Shown: piece after piece, positions 47,576 through 55,940 of the stretch
Numbering within the stretch: the stretch's first letter is position 1
How the letters are laid out: each line of letters starts with the position of its first letter
Source: Acidovorax radicis N35
GTDB lineage: Bacteria > Pseudomonadota > Gammaproteobacteria > Burkholderiales > Burkholderiaceae_C
Direction of reading: 5' to 3'
DNA length: 64,000 bases
Assembly (NCBI RefSeq): GCF_000204195.1
Contig: NZ_AFBG01000019.1
Location: 310,001-374,000, forward strand
Translations under genes and position numbers: made by a program
Notes under the pieces: generated by a model
What the model was told of the DNA's origin: nothing
What the model saw: only the letters and a program-made list of their open reading frames with translations
Database searches by the model: none

Positions 47576-47929
47576 TTACACACAGGCGCCCTCGCGCCAA
47601 TCCCCTCGCCTCGCGCCATGGAACTGGAGCACTGACGGGCCTGAGATGAGGATGATTCTAACGTTGCACATGCGCAGGCTCGGACCGCGTCCGTGCTACA
47701 GCGAATACATAGCAGACAAGCTTCTATTTGAATAAATCGGTCGTGTAGCACCACTCATCCCGAGTGTTTGTGTGCGTTGCCCGACTTTAGGTGTTTGAAT
47801 TCCACGCGGCTGTCTTGCACCGATTGGGAATGATGCCCAGGTATAGTTCCATGCGACGGTCTGCTGTTGATCCAGCATGCGGGCTAGGATCAATGACAAC
47901 GTAGTGCAAAACTATATGAAGGTCTGTGA
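47576..47929. other. Intergenic region at the edge of the polysaccharide cluster
   Basis: This 354-bp stretch between the DUF2304 gene and the first methyltransferase gene has lower GC than the genes to its left. Short open frames on both strands have no family-like sequence. No terminator, repeat or RNA was recognised. Confidence 0.4.
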
Positions 47930-48568
47930 ATGTCAGAAGTGAGATCTGGTCTGCGACATCTGCTGGCTACGCCCGTGCTCTATAACATTTTTCAGAATAT
48001 TGTCGGCGCGAACGCCTGGCGACGGGAGGCGGTGGGCCGTGCGTTGGCGACTGTCACAAAAGATGCCAAGCACCGTGTGCGCGTGCTCGACATTGGATGC
48101 GGCACCGGGGATGTTCTGTCCTACCTTCCGGCGAATGTCGACTACGTGGGCTTTGACCGGAACGCTGCCTATATTGCCAGCGCGCAGGAGCGATTTCGGG
48201 AGCGCAGCGCACGATTTGTGTGCGACGAGCTGACGGTTGACTATGACTCACAGGAATCGGAATTCGAAATCATCCTTGCACTCGGTCTGCTCCATCATCT
48301 GGATGACTCAACGGCCGAGAGTCTTTTTCGCACGGCCAAGCAACGATTGAGGCCCAGCGGTTTTCTGCTGACGCTGGATCCCCTATACGCACTTGGGCAA
48401 TCGAAAATCGCGCGCTACATCATCTCGAAGGATCGTGGCACCCACACTCGAACCGAAATGGAATACTGCGAATTGGCGCGGCGTGTCTTCAATCATGTGA
48501 CGTGCGACGTAGACCAAGACCCTCTGCGCATTCCATATACCGGGGTCGTGATGAGATGCGCCATATAA
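47930..48568 (+). CDS. Class I SAM-dependent methyltransferase
   Basis: The 212-residue product has the SAM-binding motif VLDIGCGTGDV, an acidic end of beta-2 (VGFDRN), and LALGLLHHLDD at motif IV. The substrate cannot be told; in this setting methylation of a glycan or lipid-linked sugar is plausible. It is the only plus-strand gene in the right part of the cluster and converges on the GT-C-like gene. Confidence 0.82.
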   Translation: MSEVRSGLRHLLATPVLYNIFQNIVGANAWRREAVGRALATVTKDAKHRVRVLDIGCGTGDVLSYLPANVDYVGFDRNAAYIASAQERFRERSARFVCDELTVDYDSQESEFEIILALGLLHHLDDSTAESLFRTAKQRLRPSGFLLTLDPLYALGQSKIARYIISKDRGTHTRTEMEYCELARRVFNHVTCDVDQDPLRIPYTGVVMRCAI

Positions 48569-48675
48569 GGCGATGGTTGACGCTGCTCACAAACCGGGCT
48601 TCGCGAGGGTAACTATCGAGGTTTCAGCGCAATAGGATGACGACATCAGCACGCGACGCACGATGTGCACCAGGC

Positions 48676-48796
48676 TCACCTGTGGAGCGAGCTTGAGTAC
48701 CTTGACCACTCAATGCGCAGCACAACTTGCGCATCGTCCGGTATTTTGCAATTGACCGTGCCCGACGTGGGTAGGCTGACGCACCATCCACCATCG
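48676..48796 (-). other. Possible frameshifted 3' extension of the GT-C-like gene
   Basis: The GT-C-like frame stops at 48797, but a neighbouring minus-strand frame overlaps its end and continues to a stop at 48676. It encodes ADAEFYNDGG, WCVSLPTSGTV and DDAQVVLRIEW, which read as an ordinary protein. A single-base change near 48810-48820, in a GC-rich stretch, would join it to the upstream gene and add about 45 residues. This could be a true frameshift or a sequence error. Confidence 0.45.
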
Positions 48797-50974
48797 TTAT
48801 AGAACTCCGCATCCGCCCGCGCCCACAGAGGTCTCTGTCGCGAGGGGCGCCACCACCACACGGTCCAACTTAATTGACACGCCGTAGTAATCTGTTGCTA
48901 CGTCGGACTCAAAAACCATCACGTTCGAACCCTGCTTGAGCACACCTGCGGGAACTATGGCTCTACCTTCTAAACCCTGCTGGGTCATTGGCAACTGGAC
49001 ACCGTTGACCGACAGAACGAGGCTCTTCAGTACCGACTCTCTAGCTATCGCAGCCAGTCGAAAACGAAGCAGATAACTATCATCCTTGGGCAACAGTTCG
49101 AAGTACAAGCTACCCCGCTCATCGGTCTTCCAGGCGGCCGACGTCTTGCGCAACCCGGACACTTCCCACTCCGCTTCACGCCACCCACTCCCACGTATCG
49201 GAAGATCTAGGCTCCATACATCCCCAAAGTCCCAGCGATAGCAGTCACGCACACGGTGAGCCGACTGCCATAACAGCCCTGTGAGCGGCCACCGTACCTC
49301 GTACAGGCCGGTGGGATTCGCAGGATCCTGCCTGCTGCCAGACGCATACGGTAGGTTTGAAATTCCGCTGGAATCCAGAACCATTTCCTGGCCTACATCT
49401 AGGGTTACGGTGGTAGACACTGGCCACCGGACCACCCTGCGCGGCTCGCTGGATACGGGAAGACCAGGACCACTGGCCAGGGGCGCAGCCTCGAAAACCC
49501 ATTGTCCATCGGCAACATAACAGTGCCCAGTGCGACCTAGTCCATCTCGCCGCACCCATTCGCCAGCGGGCTGACGACAGATCTCCAGAGGTCCCGTCGG
49601 ATGTCCAATGACGTACGACAAGGCAGAGCCCAAATTCTCGGGAAGGAACATCCATGTGTGACCCAGACTGTTGCTATGGTCTCGGACTACGACGGGGGGA
49701 GCGCCTTCGCGCCGGCCATATTGGCTGGCGACCTCTCCCAGCAGCCTGCGTTGGATATCTGATAGGTCCTGGTAATGACTGAACTGATGCAACTGGAAGG
49801 TCAGTCCAAGAAAGACTGCTGGAAACGACATCAACAACATCACCTTCCGACTGTGGGCGACCACGAAGGCCAGCACGCCCACCCAGAGGAGTGCCGCACC
49901 GGGGCTGGCAGCCAAAAAAGTGCGCTGGTTGATCGACAGGTGAGGCAATGAAAGCAAATAGGGAAAATAGCCTGCCAGTGCCATGGCACCACCCATCAGC
50001 ATCAGTCTGAAGGCTTGCACAGATCGAAGCCCTCCAACGGGGTGGCTGGCCGGCAGGCACATGCCCACTGCCGCAGCCAGGAGCAACAGCGTACATACAG
50101 CCAGATAGATCTGATTGGACATTGGCTGGTCCATCGCCAGCCGGAATGCCTCGACCCAGCCCCCCCAAACCGCATGCAGCGCGCCAACAGTGAAGAGCTT
50201 CGGCCAAGTCACGGCAAGCAGTCCTAGAACACTGCCGCCTCCCACCAAGTTGCCCTGATAGCTGCTGCCGCTACTGACGCTAACGAGATACACGCCATAT
50301 AGACCGAGACCGACGCTAAAGAGGAGCCATACCCAGGATTTGCGCCGGGCGATGGTCAAAACGCCAACAGCGCCCCGCTGAACGAAGAAGTAGCCGGGTA
50401 CCAAGAGAAGCAGAGCCAAGGCTGCTTCGTACATTGCAATGCCGCCAACAGTCAATATGGCGGCGACCACAGCCAGCGCACCTTGGACGAACCTACCTAC
50501 CTCTCGTTCCAGGGCCTCAATAAGCGCACACGCTCCCAACATTGCCAAAGTGATGGCCCAGACAATGTGCAGGCTCCTCAACGACACATGCATCGTGTCC
50601 GCCGGGTAAAGGATGCACAACAGTACCGCCGCCGCCCCCAGCGTCCTAGATTGCGACAGGCGCCATGCCAGCCAGCCCCCCATCGCCCCCTTGAGCAAAA
50701 GAGCGAGTATCAACAACATGTGCCATGGAACGAAAGAATGCGAGCTCAGTTGATTCGCCAAACCGGGAATCAGAAAGGTAAGGGGTCGCATCGCCAGGCT
50801 GGGCAGAAGGCCCTCCCTGCCAGATAGGTAGAAGTGGCCATGCTTGGCGTAGAGGCCCAACAATCCCCACTCTTCGATCAAGCCTCCCATTTCGAAACCG
50901 AAGGGTAGCCAAATAGCCGTGACAACCAGCCCCGCCAACAGGAAACAAGCGGCAACATAGGAAAACCTGGACAT
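48797..50974 (-). CDS. GT-C-like multi-spanning membrane protein
   Basis: This 725-residue protein has about ten membrane helices in residues 1-420. The first periplasmic loop carries an acidic pair (GLIEEWG), as in GT-C glycosyltransferases. A C-terminal soluble domain from about residue 430 follows, rich in beta structure and tryptophan. It lies just after gtrA and may be the acceptor-specific transferase of a gtr-like system, using a lipid-linked sugar in the periplasm. No close family was recognised. The last residues (ETSVGAGGCGVL) may be the result of a frameshift; see the extension at 48676-48796. Confidence 0.65.
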   Translation of the reverse strand: MSRFSYVAACFLLAGLVVTAIWLPFGFEMGGLIEEWGLLGLYAKHGHFYLSGREGLLPSLAMRPLTFLIPGLANQLSSHSFVPWHMLLILALLLKGAMGGWLAWRLSQSRTLGAAAVLLCILYPADTMHVSLRSLHIVWAITLAMLGACALIEALEREVGRFVQGALAVVAAILTVGGIAMYEAALALLLLVPGYFFVQRGAVGVLTIARRKSWVWLLFSVGLGLYGVYLVSVSSGSSYQGNLVGGGSVLGLLAVTWPKLFTVGALHAVWGGWVEAFRLAMDQPMSNQIYLAVCTLLLLAAAVGMCLPASHPVGGLRSVQAFRLMLMGGAMALAGYFPYLLSLPHLSINQRTFLAASPGAALLWVGVLAFVVAHSRKVMLLMSFPAVFLGLTFQLHQFSHYQDLSDIQRRLLGEVASQYGRREGAPPVVVRDHSNSLGHTWMFLPENLGSALSYVIGHPTGPLEICRQPAGEWVRRDGLGRTGHCYVADGQWVFEAAPLASGPGLPVSSEPRRVVRWPVSTTVTLDVGQEMVLDSSGISNLPYASGSRQDPANPTGLYEVRWPLTGLLWQSAHRVRDCYRWDFGDVWSLDLPIRGSGWREAEWEVSGLRKTSAAWKTDERGSLYFELLPKDDSYLLRFRLAAIARESVLKSLVLSVNGVQLPMTQQGLEGRAIVPAGVLKQGSNVMVFESDVATDYYGVSIKLDRVVVAPLATETSVGAGGCGVL

Positions 50975-51058
50975 CTAGCAACCTTCTGTCAGCAAACAAC
51001 TAAAGCCATATTCACAGGCTCCGCAGAATGAGTGTTGTGCAGGCGTTCCAGCACTCGC

Positions 51059-51532
51059 TCACGACTTGGTGAATACCCACCTGTCCATCACCACGTAAGT
51101 CGCAACCGGAACCATGAGAATGGTTATCCCGATTCCAACCCATAGGGGCCAACCCAATAGGTCGCACACCAGCCAGGGGATGGCCGCAGCCAGCACGAAC
51201 CCCAGAAAATGCGTCGCAACAAAGCGGACGAACTGCGGCCACAACGCACCCTGAGCTTGAAATGTCAGGCCTCGATGCCCCAAAAAGGCGATGGGCACCG
51301 CAGTGGCATAGCCCAAGCCACCAGCGACAGCGGCATTCACTCCCCACACATCCACATACAGCCGCGTCGCTGCAGCGTAGACCAGGGCATTTGCAATCCC
51401 GACCAAGGTGAAGCGCGAAAACCTGTGCAGCAATGCCGGACTCACGGCCACCCTCCCAATCGCAGCCCATCCGCATGACTGGTCCAACGGTTTGCGCTTG
51501 AACACATGGTCAACTTCCTGGCCACTCAGCAA
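51059..51532 (-). CDS. gtrA: GtrA family flippase-like membrane protein
   Basis: GtrA-family proteins have four membrane helices and are thought to flip undecaprenyl-phosphate-linked glucose or similar sugars. This 157-residue protein shows the core FSRFTLVGIANALVYAAATRLYV, an NRxxTF-like GHRGLTFQ motif and a C-terminal helix ending in DRWVFTK, the family pattern. The start overlaps the end of the methyltransferase gene; GTG codons further in (residues 28 and 30) could be the real start, giving a more typical N-terminus. Confidence 0.88.
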   Translation of the reverse strand: MLSGQEVDHVFKRKPLDQSCGWAAIGRVAVSPALLHRFSRFTLVGIANALVYAAATRLYVDVWGVNAAVAGGLGYATAVPIAFLGHRGLTFQAQGALWPQFVRFVATHFLGFVLAAAIPWLVCDLLGWPLWVGIGITILMVPVATYVVMDRWVFTKS

Positions 51533-52214
51533 ATAGCGCGTATTGCGCGCCCAATGGCAGCCACCGCATCTGAGGCTCTACGGCGTTTAACTTCTTCAAC
51601 GCAGCGGGGAAAAAGATGATGTTCCAGAGGCTAGCGATCTGATAGCCCTGCTCCCTCAAGATCGACTTTATTTCTCGAGGCCTAACCAGCGTCACACCGG
51701 CATCGAACGGGCAATCCCGCACCACTCTACGCGTCACCGGATTGAAAGGATTGTGCTCGAATACTGCCAAAAGGCCGCCGGGCTTCAAGCAGCGAGCGAT
51801 TTCCTTGAGGGTCGATGCGCGGTGAGACGGTTCGATATGGTGAAGGACGTTGGACACCACCACCATATCGAAAATCGCGTCTTCGAAAGGCAAAGTCACA
51901 CCATCGTATATGGCCAAACGACACCCAAGGACTTGACGCTCACTAGCCACCTCCAGACTACGAGGCGAAACATCCACACCTTGTAAAGCTGCGTCGGAGA
52001 AAAGATCACGCAGGAACGGCAGATTGGTACCGGTGCCGCAACCGAAGTCCAGAACAGCAGTAGGTGCGGCGCGCTCGCGTTCCTTCTGGTAAGCCCTCAA
52101 GGAAGCAAACTTTCGCTCAGCGTAGTAGAGACTATCCCCCCCCCCGATCGCGAGTGCCCGATCAAGCGTCTGCCGATAACTGTCAGCGTGCGCGTCAAAC
52201 TCGGGTGCTGACAT
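51510..52214 (-). CDS. Class I SAM-dependent methyltransferase of the gtr-like module
   Basis: This 234-residue methyltransferase carries the SAM-binding motif VLDFGCGTGTNLPFL, LQGVDVSP at the end of beta-2 and VVSNVLHHIEPS. It lies between the GtrB-like and GtrA genes and overlaps the latter by 23 nt. Its likely role is methylation of the sugar or lipid handled by this module, as an inference from position. The start MSAPEFDAHADSY fits the family N-terminus. Confidence 0.85.
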   Translation of the reverse strand: MSAPEFDAHADSYRQTLDRALAIGGGDSLYYAERKFASLRAYQKERERAAPTAVLDFGCGTGTNLPFLRDLFSDAALQGVDVSPRSLEVASERQVLGCRLAIYDGVTLPFEDAIFDMVVVSNVLHHIEPSHRASTLKEIARCLKPGGLLAVFEHNPFNPVTRRVVRDCPFDAGVTLVRPREIKSILREQGYQIASLWNIIFFPAALKKLNAVEPQMRWLPLGAQYALFAEWPGS

Positions 52215-52555
52215 GCTGAACCATTTCAGAAAAATGTTGAAAGAATTGCTTTCGCATGATGCGCGTCACCAAACCTGTGTCCATACCATGGGCCTTGCAG
52301 TACCTACAACAAGGAAATTCCCCTCAGCACCTCCGTCGGCTTCGATCTTCCGGGACCTGTGCGAGGTTCGGCGCTTCCAACTCCGAGTCGGAGTGCCAGC
52401 GCTTCGGCAAAAATGTCGCCTCACCTGCCGCAGCGTGTCGGTGGTGACGAGGCCACGAGCCTTCCGGATGCCGCCAACCTGCGTGACCTCAAAGAGGACT
52501 AGCAATTGGGCGCTCGGCCCGATATAGAGGCGCCTGAAAGTTTGCCTCAGGAGGC
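52215..52555. other. Non-coding or degenerate gap in the gtr-like module
   Basis: This 341-bp stretch separates the GtrB-like gene from the methyltransferase gene. All six frames are open only in short pieces. One plus-strand frame ending in PDAANLRDLKED looks protein-like at its end but has no start or family match. A worn gene remnant or an untranslated region are both possible. Confidence 0.4.
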
Positions 52556-53581
52556 TCAAGCGGCAAGCTCTCTGAGATAAGACGCGATTACCACATCATC
52601 GCTTCTGTCGATGACGAAAAAAGTGGGCTTTCCTTGAGCCCGAAGTACCAGAATAGAAAGGTACTCCAGAGCAGCGCTGATCAGAAAAAGGATCATCCCA
52701 CTGAACACCATATTGGAGATGATCAAAGAGCTCCACCCACGCGCCATGAAAGCGCCAGGATGGAAAAACTCCCTGACTGCCACATACGCGGCAAACGTAA
52801 ACCCAAAAAACACAGCTGCCAATCCCAGGTAACCTCCGATACGAAGGGCCTTGACGCGACTGGACATAATAAGTCGCCGGGCGTGAGACATCAGCTTTCT
52901 CAGCGAGTAGCCACTTTTTTTGCCTTCGATAAAGCGCCGGTCTTTGATGGGAAGAAGCGAGGTTCCCACACGGCGGGAGTACCAAGAAAGCGCAATGTCA
53001 AAGTAGGTTTCATGGCCACACACTCGACTGGCGGAGCGGGCGATCGAACCGCGCATTACGCGAAAACTGCTGAAAGTTGAGACACTCATGTCGCCTGCTA
53101 AAACACCTGTGACCCGCTTCATGAAACGCGAGCCGAGATCACGGATGGCACTTTCATGCACCCCTTCCAGGGCATGGGCATAGACAATATCGAGCTGATC
53201 AGCGACAGCAACCTTCAGCATCGCAGGAATGTACTCAGGTGGATGCTGCAGGTCCTCATCCAGAGTAACCACCCAATCACCGCAAGTATGCAAAATCCCC
53301 GCGATGGTGGCTGGATGTTGGCCAAAATTCCGCGAGAGATGAAGCACCCGCATCCATGCACGGCCCTCAGACAGGGTGCTCAGCACAACAGCGGATTCAT
53401 CAACGGAGTCGTCGTTAACGAAGATCACCTCTTCCAAGTGTAATGGTGCTCGGTCCGATATCCAGGCTTCACGGAGCTGTGCAATCGATGCAACCAGTTC
53501 CGCCAGATAGTCAGCACCCGAATAGACGGGCACCACCAGCGACACCAGTACTTTGTTGTTAGGATTCGCGCTTACGCTCAC
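52556..53581 (-). CDS. GtrB-like polyprenyl-phosphate glycosyltransferase
   Basis: This 341-residue GT2 enzyme with two C-terminal membrane helices is the architecture of GtrB, which transfers a sugar to undecaprenyl phosphate at the cytoplasmic face. Motifs include LVVPVYSGADYL, FVNDDSVDES and the DEDLQHPPEYIP active-site segment. The C-terminal helices begin at about residues 235 and 270. With GtrA, it could supply a flipped lipid-linked sugar for side-branch addition. Confidence 0.88.
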   Translation of the reverse strand: MSVSANPNNKVLVSLVVPVYSGADYLAELVASIAQLREAWISDRAPLHLEEVIFVNDDSVDESAVVLSTLSEGRAWMRVLHLSRNFGQHPATIAGILHTCGDWVVTLDEDLQHPPEYIPAMLKVAVADQLDIVYAHALEGVHESAIRDLGSRFMKRVTGVLAGDMSVSTFSSFRVMRGSIARSASRVCGHETYFDIALSWYSRRVGTSLLPIKDRRFIEGKKSGYSLRKLMSHARRLIMSSRVKALRIGGYLGLAAVFFGFTFAAYVAVREFFHPGAFMARGWSSLIISNMVFSGMILFLISAALEYLSILVLRAQGKPTFFVIDRSDDVVIASYLRELAA

Positions 53582-53646
53582 TCCGCTCCCCCTTGGTATG
53601 CAGACTAGGCATCGACAGGCACTAGCCGTATTTATAGTGTGATCTA

Positions 53647-54294
53647 TCAGATCGTCCGCAACACAGACACTTGACGCACGGGCACGCCGACATACACACC
53701 AGTCTGGTCAATGGAGCGATGCACGACCCCGCCACCTCCAATCGTGACATCGTCCACTATAGTCAGTCCATCTAGAACAGTGGCTCCAGCCCCCACCATG
53801 ACCAAGCGGCCAATCCGACTGCGCCCAGCAATCACGGCCTTCACCGATACATGAGAGAAGTCGCCAACGACCGCTTCATGTTCAACCACCGCCCCTGTAT
53901 TGACAATGCACCCTGCTCCGACGCGCGCCATGGGGCCTATATGAGCGTGATGGCCGACAAAACACCCCGGCTCCAACGAAGAGCCGACACCTATCGACGC
54001 TGATGGGGAAACAAGGGTCGCCAGGGGCCACCCGGCCCGAAGCGTCCATTCGACCTGTTCACGCCGACGTGCGTTAGAACCTGCGGCAGGGAACACGGTC
54101 CATCCGGATGGCAAGGTTTCGGGAAAAATGGTTTGCGTGGGAAAACCCAATAAAGTCTCGCCCGGCGCTGCATTCGCGTCCACAAAAAGAAAGTCCTGGA
54201 TCCCAACGGCAACTGCTACGTCCATCACCGAGCGAGCATGCCCTCCAAAACCTAGCACGCACAGCCCAGTCGGTACCACCGGCGAATGACTCAC
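53647..54294 (-). CDS. PglD/NeuD-family sugar N-acyltransferase
   Basis: The 215-residue product has an N-terminal nucleotide-sugar-binding Rossmann-like part (GLCVLGFGGHARSVMDVA) and a C-terminal left-handed beta-helix of hexapeptide repeats (from about ATLVSPSASIG to the end). Catalytic histidines are expected in VGHHAHIG and VVEHEAVVG. This is the form of PglD and of GDP-perosamine N-acetyltransferases. With gmd and the perosamine synthase gene upstream, N-acylation of GDP-perosamine is the likely reaction. The ATG overlaps the preceding stop by 4 nt. Confidence 0.88.
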   Translation of the reverse strand: MSHSPVVPTGLCVLGFGGHARSVMDVAVAVGIQDFLFVDANAAPGETLLGFPTQTIFPETLPSGWTVFPAAGSNARRREQVEWTLRAGWPLATLVSPSASIGVGSSLEPGCFVGHHAHIGPMARVGAGCIVNTGAVVEHEAVVGDFSHVSVKAVIAGRSRIGRLVMVGAGATVLDGLTIVDDVTIGGGGVVHRSIDQTGVYVGVPVRQVSVLRTI

Positions 54295-55940
54295 GATATA
54301 CCCTCGGCTGCGCCACGCTGCGACACCATGCGGTCCAGGATATCAAGGTGCTCATTCACCACGTCTTGCCAAGTGCGTTGCACCAACTGTTCATAGGTCG
54401 GCAATTGCACCGCTAACAACTTCTCTCGATTCGCGACACCCCATTGAATTCGCTCTGCCATGTCTTTCCAGTCGTAGGGATCAAAGAACGTAAGTTCTTG
54501 CAAGACTGGATCAGTCAACACCTCTTGGCTTACAGGAATTTTCGCCATAACTACCGGTGTGCCAACCGACAAGGCCTCGGTGAAGGTGAAAGGACACCCT
54601 CCCTCGCTCAAACTGGGATTCACCGCCAATGTTGCAAGCTTGTAGCATGCAGCAAGCTCATCAACGCTTAGCTTGGGCAAACAAAGAACTTCCTCCTCCA
54701 ATCGATGCTGGACAATAAAATCCTGTATCTCCGGCATGTGGCGTGGGTTACCCGTCAATATCAACTTGAGTGACACGTGGCGGCTTCGCAATAGATATTC
54801 ATATGCCCTTAAGAGGCTTAAGATATTTTTATTGGGCCTAAACTGACTTGCATAGAACAAAAACTGAACATCTCCATTTTTTATACCTGCAAGGTAGTCA
54901 ATGTTCTCACCCTTCAAAAAAGCCTGGGATAAAATACTGCGGCAATAATTTTTTGACGCCTTCTCTGGATCAGGAAAACCAGTAACAGTTACCGATCGGT
55001 CCAATTTATTCGGTGCGTGGTATATTACAGATACCTTATCTTCATCAACCCCATACCTATCAACCAATGTTCCCCATTTTATGGCACCACTATAGGCCAC
55101 TAGATTATCAGAATCAGCAATCGCTTTTTCGACATTTTCAAAAACCTGTAAAGTGTAATCACCGTTCACAGATGAAAATCCTACCGGAAAGTCCGTCAGA
55201 ACCACGTCTGGAACACACATAAGGCGAGGTGCCTTGATCTGATTAAAGGCGGGCCAGAATGCAGCCGGGCAGTACCAAGCGCTCACTCCACGCAGGCGCT
55301 CAATCACTCTTTGCATGCGCTGGGTTTCGGTTTGCTCCATATCGGCAAACAGGCGCTGCACAAATCCTATACCCTGAGGCTGATCAAGCAGTGCTTTCAA
55401 ACGGTTCTTTTTCGCGGCGACCTTGGGAGTCACTCGCCGAACGCTGCCTCGAAATATCGCGGTCCATCGATTGACAAGGACTATCGGCACCCAAATTGGC
55501 GCAAGCAGCAAGAACAACCCTGCCATGGGCAACGCCTCAATGCAAAACAGAAGCAGCGTGGACACACTGTTCACCTGCACCGCTCGACGCCCTAGGCGGG
55601 TCTGCGCCTGCGTCACCCCGGCTGCTATTGCACGGCCTATATGCTTGAGCCTGCCGGAGCTGCGGTCCCGCTGTTGATATGCCTTCCATGCTTCGTAGGC
55701 GTACAACACGTAAGGCTTGCCTCTAGGCCCCACCACACGGAACCGATCTTTGGGAACGCCTTCGCTGTCAAACAACTCCTCCAGCGAATCATGCGACCAA
55801 CTCGGACACACAATGGTAAAGCGTACATCACTTCGGCCTTCCGAGCCCTTCAAGAACGCTGCCAGATAGCGGCCCAACCCCTCCGCACGCAAGTCTACGG
55901 TTGGCGGATACGCCACATAGATCCCGTATTCCTTTATCAC
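54291..55940 (-). CDS. GT4 family glycosyltransferase
   Basis: This is a 549-residue GT-B fold transferase. The C-terminal GT4 domain begins with FLFYASQFRPNKNILSLL (about residue 360) and contains NPSLSEGGCPFTFTEALSVGTPVV as the donor-binding ExxxxxxxE region. The N-terminal half has a large insert with hydrophobic segments near residues 130-165, possibly membrane-associated. The start is a GTG that shares bases with the upstream stop codon (GTGA), giving the N-terminus IKEYGIYVAYPP; a longer ATG frame is less likely. It is a candidate perosaminyl or mannosyl transferase of the cluster. Confidence 0.85.
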   Translation of the reverse strand: MIKEYGIYVAYPPTVDLRAEGLGRYLAAFLKGSEGRSDVRFTIVCPSWSHDSLEELFDSEGVPKDRFRVVGPRGKPYVLYAYEAWKAYQQRDRSSGRLKHIGRAIAAGVTQAQTRLGRRAVQVNSVSTLLLFCIEALPMAGLFLLLAPIWVPIVLVNRWTAIFRGSVRRVTPKVAAKKNRLKALLDQPQGIGFVQRLFADMEQTETQRMQRVIERLRGVSAWYCPAAFWPAFNQIKAPRLMCVPDVVLTDFPVGFSSVNGDYTLQVFENVEKAIADSDNLVAYSGAIKWGTLVDRYGVDEDKVSVIYHAPNKLDRSVTVTGFPDPEKASKNYCRSILSQAFLKGENIDYLAGIKNGDVQFLFYASQFRPNKNILSLLRAYEYLLRSRHVSLKLILTGNPRHMPEIQDFIVQHRLEEEVLCLPKLSVDELAACYKLATLAVNPSLSEGGCPFTFTEALSVGTPVVMAKIPVSQEVLTDPVLQELTFFDPYDWKDMAERIQWGVANREKLLAVQLPTYEQLVQRTWQDVVNEHLDILDRMVSQRGAAEGIS

